DNA from: Hymenobacter properus
Lineage (GTDB): Bacteria > Bacteroidota > Bacteroidia > Cytophagales > Hymenobacteraceae
DNA length: 64,000 nucleotides
Reading direction: 5' to 3'
Assembly: GCF_015694735.1 (NCBI RefSeq)
Contig: NZ_JADQDP010000001.1
Span: forward strand, 1,302,001 to 1,366,000
Shown here: positions 8,267 to 17,623 of the stretch, in pieces
How the letters are laid out: each line of letters opens with the position of its first letter
Numbering within the stretch: the first letter of the stretch is position 1
Position numbers and translations under genes: made by a program
Notes under the pieces: model-generated
Database searches by the model: none
What the model saw: the letters and a program-made list of their open reading frames with translations, nothing else
What the model was told of the DNA's origin: nothing

Positions 8267-9592
8267 ATGAACCGCCTTTTCCAACTCTGCTTGCTTGTTG
8301 CCGGCCTCGCGGGCGTGGTACTTCTAATAGGTATCAGCCAACATAATGCTGCCCTGTGGCAGCCGGCGGCAGTAGTAGCAGTGGTGGGCCTGGCGCTGGG
8401 CTTGAAAGCCGTGCCTCTGTTGCGCAGCTACCAGTACACGGCATGGATTATTGTGGCGGTGGTGGCCGGCCTGGTGTACCCGGGCGCCTTCAAGCAGTGG
8501 GGCGGCGTGGACCTGCGCCACAAATGGCTGATTCTGGCGGTGGTGCAGCTGGTGATGTTCGGCATGGGCATTCAGATGAGCATTCGGGACTTCTCGGGGC
8601 TGGGCAGCACGGGCAAGGGCGTGCTCATCGGCCTGCTGTGCCACTTTTCAGTGATGCCGCTCATGGGGCTGCTGCTCACCCGGGTGTTTCACTTCGAGCC
8701 GGAAATTGCGGCCGGCATCATCCTCATCGGCTCCTGCTCCAGCGGGCTGGCCTCGAATGTGATGGTGTATTTGGCGCGGGCCAACATGGTGCTCTCGGTG
8801 GTCGTGACGGCCATGGCCACGCTGGCGGCGCCGTTTCTCACGCCGCTCCTGCTCAAGCTGCTGGCGGGCACGCTCATCGAGGTGAAGTTTGTGAGCATGA
8901 TGATGGAAATCATCAAAATCGTGCTGGTGCCCATCATGGCCGCGCTGCTGCACGATTATCTGAAAACCGCGCCGCCGCAGGGCCGGCGCGTGGTGGGCCT
9001 GCTGGCTGGGGCCGGCGCACTATGGCTGGTGGCGCTGCCGCTGGGCTTGTGGGCTTTTTTGGAGCGCCGTGTCAGCAGCCCCGAGTTGCTGCAGGCGCTG
9101 GAGATTCTCAGCTTCCTGGTGGCGGCCGTGGTGGTGGGCGTGCTGTATCATCAAGCAGCTAAGAAGCTGCCCCGAATAGATGCCGTAATGCCCTACCTGT
9201 CCATGTTCGGCATCATCTACTTCACGGCCGTAACCACGGCTGCCGGGCACGACAACCTGCTGCGCGTGGGCTTCCTGCTGTTCCTGGCTTCGGTGTTGCA
9301 CAACGCGGCGGGGTATTTCTTTGGCTATTGGCTGAGCCGGCTGTTCGGGCTCGACGTGAATTCGGCCCGCACGGTGGCTTTCGAAGTGGGCTTGCAAAAC
9401 GGCGGCATGGCCTCGGGGCTGGCCGGCAGCATGGGCAAGCTGGGCACGGTAGGGCTGCCGGCGGCGGTGTTCAGCCCGTGGATGAATATTTCGGGTTCTA
9501 TCCTGGCCAATTACTGGCGCAAACGGCCGGTGATGACGCCCTCACTTACGGCCGCTCCTATATATAGCCCGCTAGCTGTACCCGAAGCATAG
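8267..9592 (+). CDS. Bile acid:sodium symporter (BASS)-family transporter
   Basis: 441 residues starting at ATG 8267; the earlier in-frame ATG at 8231 would add an unlikely proline-rich extension. About 11 or 12 hydrophobic segments are visible: a two-helix N-terminal extension, then a core of the SBF fold. The two crossed unwound helices correspond to GSCSSGLASNVMVYLARAN and EVGLQNGGMASGLAG. BASS proteins couple sodium to uptake of organic acids such as pyruvate, pantothenate, 2-keto-acids and bile acids. Its place directly after the sugar-acid genes suggests it imports the acid they consume, or exports a product. A small hairpin (8203-8218) precedes it. Inner membrane. Confidence 0.87.
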   Translation: MNRLFQLCLLVAGLAGVVLLIGISQHNAALWQPAAVVAVVGLALGLKAVPLLRSYQYTAWIIVAVVAGLVYPGAFKQWGGVDLRHKWLILAVVQLVMFGMGIQMSIRDFSGLGSTGKGVLIGLLCHFSVMPLMGLLLTRVFHFEPEIAAGIILIGSCSSGLASNVMVYLARANMVLSVVVTAMATLAAPFLTPLLLKLLAGTLIEVKFVSMMMEIIKIVLVPIMAALLHDYLKTAPPQGRRVVGLLAGAGALWLVALPLGLWAFLERRVSSPELLQALEILSFLVAAVVVGVLYHQAAKKLPRIDAVMPYLSMFGIIYFTAVTTAAGHDNLLRVGFLLFLASVLHNAAGYFFGYWLSRLFGLDVNSARTVAFEVGLQNGGMASGLAGSMGKLGTVGLPAAVFSPWMNISGSILANYWRKRPVMTPSLTAAPIYSPLAVPEA

Positions 9593-9835
9593 GGAATTTT
9601 GCGCGCTGATTATACGATATACAAAAAAAGTCCGGGAACGATTGCGTGGCGTTTTTGGGCCATTTAAGGGCTTTTACACACCCGGTCGGGCTCTCTGGCG
9701 AGCCGGCCAAAACCACCTTCACGATACTGGAGAGGCACTTTTTGCCGAAATTGGAAGTTGGCTTAATCAAAACTTCATACTCATGATAATATCGTACAAT
9801 AAGTTAGTTAAAAGTTACAGTACGGGCCTTCAAAA

Positions 9836-9871
9836 CACGGGTAACTTGCTCCTATTCTAGCACTACCCGTG
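9836..9871. promoter_or_regulatory. Inverted repeat just upstream of the DUF3826-SusC-SusD run
   Basis: CACGGGTA (9836-9843) and TACCCGTG (9864-9871) form a perfect 8-bp inverted repeat with a 20-base spacer, ending 4 bases before ATG 9876. The 9593-9875 gap is AT-rich against its surroundings and is where the promoter for 9876-15693 must lie. The repeat could be an operator or a leader hairpin; no matching regulator gene is adjacent. Confidence 0.35.
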
Positions 9872-9875
9872 AAAC

Positions 9876-10565
9876 ATGAATAAATCATTGCTAAGCCTGT
9901 TTTTAACAGGTTTGCTTATTGCAACTACTGCCAGTCAGGCCTCGGCCCAGGCGCCCGCGCCCACCGAAACCAAAGAGGCTGCCTACACCCGCACCATCAC
10001 GGAGCGCGCGGCCAAGATTGTGGGCAAGATTGACGGTTTGAAAGCCAAAGACTCGGTGCAGGTACGCGACGTCATCGCCGACCAGTACCGCGCTCTGAAC
10101 GACATCTACGAGCAGCAGAAGTCCCGCAAGGCCGCCCTCAAAGCCCAGCCCCAGACCGACGCCACCAAGGCCGCCCTGGCCCAGGTAGAAACCGAAACCA
10201 CCGCCGCCCTCGACAAGCTGCACCCGCAGTTCCTCAAAAAGCTGAGCCGCCGCCTCACCCCGGCCCAGGTAGAACAGGTGAAAGACGGCATGACCTACGG
10301 CGTGCTGCCCCTCACCATGAATGCCTACAACGACATGCTGCCCAACCTCACGAAGGAGCAGCGTGCTCAGATGCTGGCCTGGCTGACCGAGGCCCGCGAG
10401 CACGCCATGGACGGCGGCACCTCGGAGCAGAAGCACGCTTGGTTCGGCAAATACAAGGGCCGCATCAACAACTACCTCTCGGCCGCTGGCATCGACATGA
10501 AACAGGCCGGCATCGACTGGCAGGCTCGCATCGCGGCCCGCAAAGCCGCCGGCACCGCGCAATAA
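9876..10565 (+). CDS. DUF3826 secreted protein
   Basis: 229 residues with a clear signal peptide (MNKSLLSLFLTGLLIATT then ASQASAQ). The mature part is almost all alpha-helical and charged, with the conserved segments RLTPAQVEQVKDGMTYGVLP and DMLPNLTKEQRAQMLAWL that I recognise as DUF3826. This family is found beside SusC/SusD genes of pectin and plant-glycan loci; its biochemical role is unknown to me. It lies 42 bases upstream of the SusC gene on the same strand, so the three genes are probably one operon. Periplasmic location expected. Its own promoter region contains a perfect 8-bp inverted repeat. Confidence 0.8.
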   Translation: MNKSLLSLFLTGLLIATTASQASAQAPAPTETKEAAYTRTITERAAKIVGKIDGLKAKDSVQVRDVIADQYRALNDIYEQQKSRKAALKAQPQTDATKAALAQVETETTAALDKLHPQFLKKLSRRLTPAQVEQVKDGMTYGVLPLTMNAYNDMLPNLTKEQRAQMLAWLTEAREHAMDGGTSEQKHAWFGKYKGRINNYLSAAGIDMKQAGIDWQARIAARKAAGTAQ

Positions 10566-10607
10566 TCCATCAACACCCTTTTTCTCAGTTTAACCCACCA
10601 AACTGTT

Positions 10608-13600
10608 ATGGCCCACTCCTTACCCAAATCCTTGCCGCTGTCGGCAGTGGCTCCGCGGCTAGCCTGCGCGCTGCTCGTAGGCGGCACGCTGCTGGCCACC
10701 GACCCGGCCCAGGCGGCCGTGGCCGGTCCGCCCCTCAATCTTAAATCGCCCAAGGCGCCGAATGGCATCAAAGTGGGCCTTACGGGTGTGGTGAAAGACG
10801 CCAAAGGCAACCCGCTGCCGGGCGTGACGGTGCTCATCAAAGGCACCAAAAGCGGCACCACTTCGGGCCCGGACGGCACCTTCCACTTCAACCTGCCCAC
10901 GGGCAATGAAACGCTGATTTTCAGCTTCATTGGCTTTAAGACACAGGAAGTGGCTGTGAACGGCCGCACCACGCTGGACGTGTCGTTGCAAGACGACAAC
11001 GCCGCCCTGGAAGAAGTAGTGGTGGTGGGCTACGGCACCCAAACCCGGGCTACCATGACCGGGGCCGTGGCCACGGTGGACATGCAGAAGATTCAGGACT
11101 TGCCCACGGGCAGTCTCTCGGCCACGCTGGCCGGGCAGCTGCCGGGCGTGAGTGTGAGTGGCGGCACGGCCCGCCCCGGCGAGGCCGGCGCCATCACGGT
11201 GCGCAACCCCATCATCCTGTCGAAGGACGGCGGTACGCTGCGCCCCTTGTTCGTTATTGACGGCGTGGTGCGCACCGAGGACGACTTCAACGTGCTCGAC
11301 CAGTCGGAGGTAGAATCCATCTCGATTCTGAAAGACGCTTCGGCCGCCATCTACGGTGCCCGCGGTGCCCAGGGCGTGGTGCTGGTGGCCACCCGGCGCG
11401 GCCAGTTGGGCGCGCCCAAGTTCAGCTACAGCGGCTCGGTGGGCTCCACCGACGCCGTGCAGCTGCCCAAGATGATGTCGGGCGTGCAACAGGCCACCTA
11501 CCTGAACGACATCAACCGCGCCAACAACGTGGCGCCCACCAGCACGAACTACTACACCCAGGACGAGCTGGACAGCTTCGCGGGCAATAACTACGACTGG
11601 CTGCGCACGGCCTGGAAACCGGCTATTCTGACGCGCCACGCCCTGAACATGAGCGGCGGCACCGACCGGGTGACCTACTTCGCCGGCGTGAGCTACAACT
11701 ACCAGAACGCCAACTTCGACAACATCAACGCCAACAAGTGGACCTACCGCGCCAGCACCGACGTGAAGGTGGCCCGCGGCCTGAAGGTGGCCTTGTCGGT
11801 AAGCGGCGACTTGTCGCAGAAGCGCATGTACTACCTCAAGCAGGGCGGCGAGAACGTGGAAAACGACATGAAGAGCCTGCTCTACACGCCGCAGTGGGTG
11901 CCCATGTACGTGAACGGCCTGCCCACGCTGCTCACCAACGCCAACGGCGCCAACCTGAACACAGTGGACGCCTTCCACTTCTTCGAAGTACAGAACTCGG
12001 ACAATTACACTTCGACCCGCAACACCGGCCTGAACGTGACGGCCAGCGCCGAGTACGAGCTGCCCTTCATCAAGGGCCTGAAAGCCCGGGTGTTGTTCGG
12101 CAAAACCATGGACAACAGCTTCGGCAAGCAGTACGGCACCAAGTACAACGTGTACCGCCTGACCATGCTGGGCACCAACAAGCACATCTACGGCGGCAAC
12201 GTGACCGGCGCCCCTGTGGTGCTGAACAACGGCGACCGGGTGCGCCTGAATCCCACCACCTTCGACAGCTACCAGCTGAACGGCTACCTCACGTATGACC
12301 GCCAGTTTGGCAAGCACCACGTGGCCGCCATTGCCTTCTTCGAGCAGTCGGAAACCACCACCGACGGCGTGGCCGCCATGGCCGAAGGCGCCATCATCGC
12401 CCCCGGCGTGCCCAACCTCGACTACCAGAACTTCGCCACCGGCGCCCAAACCACTACGGAAAGCGCCAGCGAAGCTGGCACGCTCTCCTACGCCGGCCGT
12501 TTCAACTACGACTACGACGGCAAGTACCTGCTCGAAACCACGCTGCGCTACGACGCTTCCACCAACTTCGCACCGGAGTACCGCTGGGGCCTGTTCCCCT
12601 CGGTGTCGGTGGGCTGGGTGATTTCGCAGGAAAACTTCTTCCGCGACAACGTGAGCTTCGTGAACCTGCTGAAGCTGCGCGGCTCGGTGGGCTTCCTGGG
12701 CGGCGACGCCACCAAAGCCTTCAACTGGCAAACGAGCTACGGCCTGAAAACCGGCCAGGGCGCCGTGTTCGGCGGCAACGGCGACCGGTCGCTGGTGTTT
12801 GCGGCCAACAATGCGCTGGCCAACCGCGCCGCCCGCTGGGACGACGACACCAAGTACAACGCTGGTATCGACGCTCAATTCCTGAACAACCGCCTGTCGT
12901 TGACCGTGGACGGCTTCTACGACCACCGCTACAACATGCTCACGGCGCTGGTGAACTCGGCGCCGCAGGTGATTGGCGCGGCTCTGCCCTCCGAAAACTT
13001 CTCGTCGGTAGACGGCTTCGGCTACGAAGTATCGGTGGGCTACGGCGACAAAATCACAAAGGACCTCGGTTTCCGCGTGAACACCTTCTTTGCCTGGAGC
13101 GACAACAAGCAAATCAAAGTGGACGTGAGCCGCGGCCAGGTTGGCCAGTGGGACGACCCGACGGGCCGCTCGACCGACCAAGGCGTGGTGGGCTACAAGT
13201 ACCTGGGCATGCTCCGCACCCAGGCTGATGTAGACGCCCTGCTGCAGGCCAACCCCAAGTACACCCTCTTCGGCTCGGCCCCCAAGCCCGGCATGCTGTA
13301 CTACGAGGACATCCGCGGCCCCAAAGACGCCTCGGGCAACTACACGGCCCCCGACGGCATCATCACGGAGGTAGACCAAACCTACCTGACCCCCAAGTCG
13401 AGCAACCACTACAGCATCGGTTTCAACCCCACCATCACCTACAAGTCGCTGAGCATTTCGGCCACGATGGGCCTGTCGTGGGGCGGCCAGGACGTAGTAG
13501 AATCGGCCGCCCGCAAGCAGGGCACGGCCACGGCCAACCGGCCTGAGTTCTGGGCCGACCACTGGACGCCTGAAAACACGAACGCCGCGTACCCGGCCCC

Positions 13601-13862
13601 GGCCTTCGGCTCGACCTACGACGTGAACTCGTCGTTCTGGTTCCGCAGCTCGTTCTCGGCGGGCATGCGCAACGCCAACATTTCCTACAGCCTGCCCACC
13701 ACCCTCACCAACCGGGTGGGCGTCGGCTCGGTGCGCGTGTTCTTCACGGCCGTTAACGCCCTCAATTTTTACAACCCTTACAGCTACAAAACCTACTCGG
13801 GCTCCTACGACGCATACCCCACGCTGCGCTCGCTCTCGCTTGGTTTGAACGTAGGCTTCTAA
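10608..13862 (+). CDS. SusC/RagA-family TonB-dependent outer-membrane transporter
   Basis: 1084 residues. A signal peptide ends near residue 36. Residues about 56-133 form the carboxypeptidase-D regulatory-like domain (GVVKDAKGNPLPGVTVLIKG). The TonB-box region EEVVVVGYGTQ at about 135 is followed by the plug domain (LFVIDGVV, ILKDASAAIYGARGAQGVVLV), then the 22-strand barrel; the chain ends in the aromatic residue expected for barrel insertion. It imports glycan fragments with the SusD lipoprotein encoded 19 bases downstream. The neighbouring fucose-type enzymes suggest a deoxysugar- or pectin-derived ligand, which the sequence alone cannot prove. Confidence 0.96.
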   Translation: MAHSLPKSLPLSAVAPRLACALLVGGTLLATDPAQAAVAGPPLNLKSPKAPNGIKVGLTGVVKDAKGNPLPGVTVLIKGTKSGTTSGPDGTFHFNLPTGNETLIFSFIGFKTQEVAVNGRTTLDVSLQDDNAALEEVVVVGYGTQTRATMTGAVATVDMQKIQDLPTGSLSATLAGQLPGVSVSGGTARPGEAGAITVRNPIILSKDGGTLRPLFVIDGVVRTEDDFNVLDQSEVESISILKDASAAIYGARGAQGVVLVATRRGQLGAPKFSYSGSVGSTDAVQLPKMMSGVQQATYLNDINRANNVAPTSTNYYTQDELDSFAGNNYDWLRTAWKPAILTRHALNMSGGTDRVTYFAGVSYNYQNANFDNINANKWTYRASTDVKVARGLKVALSVSGDLSQKRMYYLKQGGENVENDMKSLLYTPQWVPMYVNGLPTLLTNANGANLNTVDAFHFFEVQNSDNYTSTRNTGLNVTASAEYELPFIKGLKARVLFGKTMDNSFGKQYGTKYNVYRLTMLGTNKHIYGGNVTGAPVVLNNGDRVRLNPTTFDSYQLNGYLTYDRQFGKHHVAAIAFFEQSETTTDGVAAMAEGAIIAPGVPNLDYQNFATGAQTTTESASEAGTLSYAGRFNYDYDGKYLLETTLRYDASTNFAPEYRWGLFPSVSVGWVISQENFFRDNVSFVNLLKLRGSVGFLGGDATKAFNWQTSYGLKTGQGAVFGGNGDRSLVFAANNALANRAARWDDDTKYNAGIDAQFLNNRLSLTVDGFYDHRYNMLTALVNSAPQVIGAALPSENFSSVDGFGYEVSVGYGDKITKDLGFRVNTFFAWSDNKQIKVDVSRGQVGQWDDPTGRSTDQGVVGYKYLGMLRTQADVDALLQANPKYTLFGSAPKPGMLYYEDIRGPKDASGNYTAPDGIITEVDQTYLTPKSSNHYSIGFNPTITYKSLSISATMGLSWGGQDVVESAARKQGTATANRPEFWADHWTPENTNAAYPAPAFGSTYDVNSSFWFRSSFSAGMRNANISYSLPTTLTNRVGVGSVRVFFTAVNALNFYNPYSYKTYSGSYDAYPTLRSLSLGLNVGF

Positions 13863-13881
13863 TTCCCACCCCATTCGCCAC

Positions 13882-15693
13882 ATGAAACCATTTCACTACA
13901 TCGCCCTCGCCACCATCGGTACCGCTTTCGGGCTGAGCAGCTGCGAGAAAGTGCTGGACAAGGAGAACCTGGGGCAGTCCACGACGGAGCTCGTGTTTAA
14001 GGACTCCACGCTGGCCAACCTCAACCTGAGCTTCATTTACAACCAGAACCTGCCCGAGTGGGGCGACCCCATCATCAACGCCACGCTGAACACGGCCAAC
14101 AACACGGCCAGCAACTTCAACGTGGCCGGCCTGACCGAAGAAGCCTACTCGGCCAACCGCCTGCTGGCGGGTACGCTGCTGGTGTCGGACGTGGGCGGCG
14201 AGTTTGGCACGGGCCTGAGCGCCACCAACAACTACGGCAAAATCCGGACCATCAACATGTTCCTGAGCAACGTGAAAAACGGCCCGCTGCCCAGCGGCGC
14301 CAAGGGCCGCCTGCGGGGCCAGGCCCAGTTTTTCCGCGCCTGGCGCTACTTCGAGATGGTGCGCCAGTACGGCGGCGTGCCCCTGGTGATGAGCCCGCTG
14401 AACGGCGTGGGCCAGGAAGCCCGCGACCTGGCCTACATCCCGCGCAACACCACCAACGAAACCTTTGCCGCCATCGTGGCCGACCTGGACTCGGCCATTC
14501 AGACCCTGCCGGGCAAGTGGACGTCTAACTCGGACTGGGGCCGCATCAACAAAGGCACCGCCATGGCCCTCAAGGGCCGCGTGCTGGTATACGCCGCCAG
14601 CCCGCAGTTCACCACCGCCGACAAGTGGCAGGCCGCTTACGACGCCAACGTGCAAGCCAAGGCCACGCTGCTGGCCAACGGCTACCGCCTGCACGCCTCC
14701 TTCGACCAGCTCTGGTTCCAGGAAGTGAACAACCCGGAGGCCGTGATGGTGACGAGCTACAACACCTCGACCGGTGACCAGCTGAAGCGCAACAACCAGT
14801 ACGACAACTCCACCCGCCCCGCCGTGAACGGCACCGGCGGCGGCCAGAACCAGCCCACCTGGGAAATGGTCCAGGCCTTCCCCATGCTGGACGGCAAGAA
14901 GCGCACCGAAACCGGCCGCTACACCTACAGCGACCAGCTGTTTTACAAAAACCGCGACCCGCGCTTCGACAAAACCATTGCCTACAACGGCTGCACCTGG
15001 CCCCTGAACGGCAACACCGGCTACCGCCTCTGGACCTACCTGCGCGGCAGCACCTCGGTAGAATCTGGCAGTGCCACCAACACCGGCTTCTACTGCCGCA
15101 AGGCCATCAACCCCTCGGCTTCGCCCAGCGAAGTGCAGTACCTGGGCACCGACTGGATTGAAATCCGCTACGCCGAAGTGCTGCTGAACCTGGCCGAAAG
15201 CGCCTGCGGCGTGAACCGCCTCACCGAAGCCTACACCGAGCTGAAGGCCATTCGGCAGCGTGCCGGCATCGAGCCCGGCAGCGACGGCAACTACGGCCTG
15301 AAAGCCAACATGACCCGCGCCGAGATGTTCGACGCCATCCTGTACGAGCGGCAGTTGGAGCTGGCCTTTGAGGGCAAGCGCTTCTGGGATTTGCGCCGCT
15401 GGCGCAAGATGGAAACCCTCAACGGCCTCAAGCGCACGGGCCGCACCATCACCCTGAACGCCTCGGCCCCGTCGGACTTCGCTACCACCCGCGACAACCT
15501 GAACCTGGACCAGGTGTACACCAACTACTTTACCATCGCCCCCAAGGCGCTGGAAGCCGCGCCCATCTCGACGACCGGCATCAAGTGGGATGCGAAGTAT
15601 TACTTCTTTCCCATTCCGCAGGCCGCTATCGACAACAACCCCCAGGTGCAGCAGAACAAAGACTGGGGCGGCAGCTTCGACCCCATGCAATAG
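13882..15693 (+). CDS. SusD/RagB-family nutrient-binding outer-membrane lipoprotein
   Basis: 603 residues. The lipobox LSSC places the lipidated cysteine at residue 21. The TPR-like N-terminal half (RGQAQFFRAWRYFEMVRQYGGVPLV) and the C-terminal block YERQLELAFEGKRFWDLRRW are classic SusD signatures. It forms the lid of the SusC channel encoded immediately upstream and captures oligosaccharide at the cell surface. The gene is followed by a hairpin without a clear T-run (15729-15763), then the first dehydrogenase of the fucose-type pathway 170 bases later. Confidence 0.95.
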   Translation: MKPFHYIALATIGTAFGLSSCEKVLDKENLGQSTTELVFKDSTLANLNLSFIYNQNLPEWGDPIINATLNTANNTASNFNVAGLTEEAYSANRLLAGTLLVSDVGGEFGTGLSATNNYGKIRTINMFLSNVKNGPLPSGAKGRLRGQAQFFRAWRYFEMVRQYGGVPLVMSPLNGVGQEARDLAYIPRNTTNETFAAIVADLDSAIQTLPGKWTSNSDWGRINKGTAMALKGRVLVYAASPQFTTADKWQAAYDANVQAKATLLANGYRLHASFDQLWFQEVNNPEAVMVTSYNTSTGDQLKRNNQYDNSTRPAVNGTGGGQNQPTWEMVQAFPMLDGKKRTETGRYTYSDQLFYKNRDPRFDKTIAYNGCTWPLNGNTGYRLWTYLRGSTSVESGSATNTGFYCRKAINPSASPSEVQYLGTDWIEIRYAEVLLNLAESACGVNRLTEAYTELKAIRQRAGIEPGSDGNYGLKANMTRAEMFDAILYERQLELAFEGKRFWDLRRWRKMETLNGLKRTGRTITLNASAPSDFATTRDNLNLDQVYTNYFTIAPKALEAAPISTTGIKWDAKYYFFPIPQAAIDNNPQVQQNKDWGGSFDPMQ

Positions 15694-15728
15694 GCCAACG
15701 GCTGAGCTAGTTTAATGCATTACAAATC

Positions 15729-15789
15729 AATGCGTCGCTATTCCGAAAGGGTGGCGGCGCATTGGCATGTTTGGCGGTAGTGAACCGCC
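15729..15789. terminator. Possible terminator hairpins after SusD
   Basis: AATGCGTCGC (15729-15738) pairs with GCGGCGCATT (15754-15763) with one G-T pair, and GGCGGT (15773-15778) pairs with ACCGCC (15784-15789). Neither is followed by a strong T-run, so termination is uncertain. Confidence 0.4.
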
Positions 15790-15863
15790 GCCGGGCCAGC
15801 CGAAACCGCAACATTTAACGCCCCCTTTTCACCCTATTCTACACTTACCCGCACTTTAAAAAC

Positions 15864-16628
15864 ATGTTCAGTTTATCCGGAAAAACGGCCGTCATCACCG
15901 GCGGCGGCAGCGGCATCGGCCGGGCCATTGCCCTGCTTTTTGCCAAGCAGGGCGCCCGCGTGCACATCATTGAGCTCAACGCCGACGCCGGGCAGGAGGT
16001 GGTGGCCGAAATTGAGCAGGCGGGCGGCCAGGCCCAGGTGCACGCCGCCAACGTGGCCGAGCAGGCCGCCGTGGTGGCCGTTTTTCAGGCCATCGGCCGG
16101 GTCGATGTGTTGGTGAATAACGCCGGCATCGCCCACGTCGGCAACGTGGAAACCACCTCCGAAGCCGACTTCGAGCGGGTGTACCAGGTGAACGTGAAAG
16201 GCGCTTACAACTGCCTGTTTGCGGCCGTGCCGCTGATGAAGGCGCAGGGCGGCGGCGCCATTGTGAACATGGCCTCCATTGCCGCCCACGTGGGCCTGAC
16301 GGACCGCCTGGCCTACTCCATGAGCAAGGGCGCCGTGTTTGCCATGACGCTCTCGGTGGCGCGCGACTACCTCGGCAGCAACATTCGCTGCAACAGCATC
16401 TCGCCGGCCCGCGTGCACACACCGTTCGTGGATGGCTTCATTGCCAAAAACTACGCCGGCAAGGAAGACGAAATCTTCGACAAGCTCTCCAAAAGCCAGC
16501 CCATCGGCCGCATGGGCCAGCCCAACGAAGTGGCCGCCCTGGCCCTCTACCTGGCCTCCGACGAAGCCGGCTTCGTGACCGGCTGCGACTACCCGCTGGA
16601 CGGCGGCTTCATCAAGCTAAACACCTGA
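15864..16628 (+). CDS. SDR-family dehydrogenase, probable 2-keto-3-deoxy-L-fuconate-type dehydrogenase
   Basis: 254 residues, a classical short-chain dehydrogenase. The cofactor glycine motif TGGGSGIG is at about 12-19, NNAG follows the fourth strand, the catalytic serine is about Ser138, and Tyr151-Ser-Met-Ser-Lys155 is intact. The block NSISPARVHTPFVDGF and the C-terminal PLDGGFIKLNT resemble keto-deoxy-sugar-acid dehydrogenases of L-fucose and L-rhamnose pathways. Such an enzyme oxidises C4 of the 2-keto-3-deoxy acid to the 2,4-diketo acid that the next gene's product would hydrolyse. A perfect hairpin repeat separates the two genes. Substrate assignment rests on neighbours. Confidence 0.82.
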   Translation: MFSLSGKTAVITGGGSGIGRAIALLFAKQGARVHIIELNADAGQEVVAEIEQAGGQAQVHAANVAEQAAVVAVFQAIGRVDVLVNNAGIAHVGNVETTSEADFERVYQVNVKGAYNCLFAAVPLMKAQGGGAIVNMASIAAHVGLTDRLAYSMSKGAVFAMTLSVARDYLGSNIRCNSISPARVHTPFVDGFIAKNYAGKEDEIFDKLSKSQPIGRMGQPNEVAALALYLASDEAGFVTGCDYPLDGGFIKLNT

Positions 16629-16647
16629 TGCAGGACACTCCAGAACG

Positions 16648-16733
16648 GTCATGCAGAGCGCAGCGAAGCATCTTTACCGCAACAGTAAATAATTACTTCC
16701 GGGGTAAAGATGCTTCGCTGCGCTCTGCATGAC
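16648..16733. repeat. Hairpin repeat family A, copy 2 (perfect)
   Basis: Arms 16648-16678 and 16703-16733 are perfectly complementary over 31 bases, starting GTCATGCAGAGCGCAGCGAA, with a 24-base AT-rich spacer. It sits between two pathway genes on the same strand. Confidence 0.92.
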
Positions 16734-16765
16734 GTTCCCTCTTCTCTAACCACCACACCCTTCCT

Positions 16766-17623
16766 ATGAAACTCATCCGCTACGGCCAGCCCGGCCAGGA
16801 AAAACCCGGCGTCATCCTCCACGAGCAGCGCTACGACGTCTCGGCGTTCGGCGAAGACTACAACGAAGCCTTTTTTGCGACCGATGGCCTGGCTCGGCTC
16901 GCTCAATTTCTGAAAGAAAACGACGGCCGGCTCGCCCCCATTGCCGAAACCGAGCGCCTGGGCCCACCCGTGGCGCGGCCGTCGAAAATCCTCTGCATCG
17001 GCCTGAACTACGCCGACCACGCCCGCGAAACCGGCGCCACGCCCCCGCCCGAGCCGGTGCTGTTCATGAAGTCGACCACGGCCTACGTGGGCCCGAACGA
17101 CGACCTGGTGATTCCCCGGAACTCCGTCAAAACCGACTGGGAAGTAGAGCTGGCCGTGGTGATTGGCAAGAAAGCTTCTTACGTGGACGAGGCCGACGCC
17201 CACCAGTACATCGCCGGCTATGCCCTGCACAACGACGTGTCGGAGCGTGAGTTTCAGCTGGAGCGCAGCGGCACTTGGGATAAGGGCAAGGGCTGCGACA
17301 CCTTCGCCCCCATCGGCCCCTTCATGGCCACGCCCGACGAAATGGGTGACGTAGACAACCTGCGCCTCTGGCTAAGCGTGAACGGGCAGTTGATGCAGGA
17401 CGGCACCACGGCCAACCTCATTTTCAAGATTCCCTTCCTCATTTCCTACCTCAGCCAGTTCATGACCCTGCTGCCCGGCGACATCATCTCGACCGGCACG
17501 CCCGCTGGGGTGGGCCTGGGCATGAACCCGCCGGTGTACCTCAAGCCCGGCGACGTGGTGGAGCTGGGCATCGACGGCCTGGGCACCTCGCGCCAAACCG
17601 TGAAAGCGTATGGTCAGAATTGA
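16766..17623 (+). CDS. Fumarylacetoacetate hydrolase-family protein, probable 2,4-diketo-3-deoxy-L-fuconate hydrolase
   Basis: 285 residues. The N-terminal FAH small domain begins MKLIRYGQPGQEKPGVIL. The catalytic domain has CIGLNYADHARETG, metal ligands in DWEVELAVVIGK (about Glu126 and Glu128) and LHNDVSERE, then GKGCDTFAPIGP and STGTPAGVG. These match the pathway hydrolase that splits 2,4-diketo-3-deoxy-fuconate to pyruvate and lactate, although the same fold also serves ureidoglycolate and other diketo acids. It overlaps the downstream amidohydrolase by 14 bases, indicating coupled translation. Cytoplasmic, metal-dependent. Confidence 0.85.
   Translation: MKLIRYGQPGQEKPGVILHEQRYDVSAFGEDYNEAFFATDGLARLAQFLKENDGRLAPIAETERLGPPVARPSKILCIGLNYADHARETGATPPPEPVLFMKSTTAYVGPNDDLVIPRNSVKTDWEVELAVVIGKKASYVDEADAHQYIAGYALHNDVSEREFQLERSGTWDKGKGCDTFAPIGPFMATPDEMGDVDNLRLWLSVNGQLMQDGTTANLIFKIPFLISYLSQFMTLLPGDIISTGTPAGVGLGMNPPVYLKPGDVVELGIDGLGTSRQTVKAYGQN

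Noticed and set aside
9642..9860. 72-codon plus-strand frame in the 9593-9875 gap
   Set aside because: No similarity and it spans the region needed for the promoter of the DUF3826 gene.
10659..13883. 1074-codon minus-strand open frame opposite the SusC gene
   Set aside because: The product is His/Gly/Val/Arg-rich with no family features, a mirror of the GC-rich codon usage of the SusC gene on the other strand.
13762..15690. 642-codon minus-strand open frame opposite SusD
   Set aside because: Low-complexity shadow of the SusD gene; the plus-strand frame has a lipobox and all SusD signatures.
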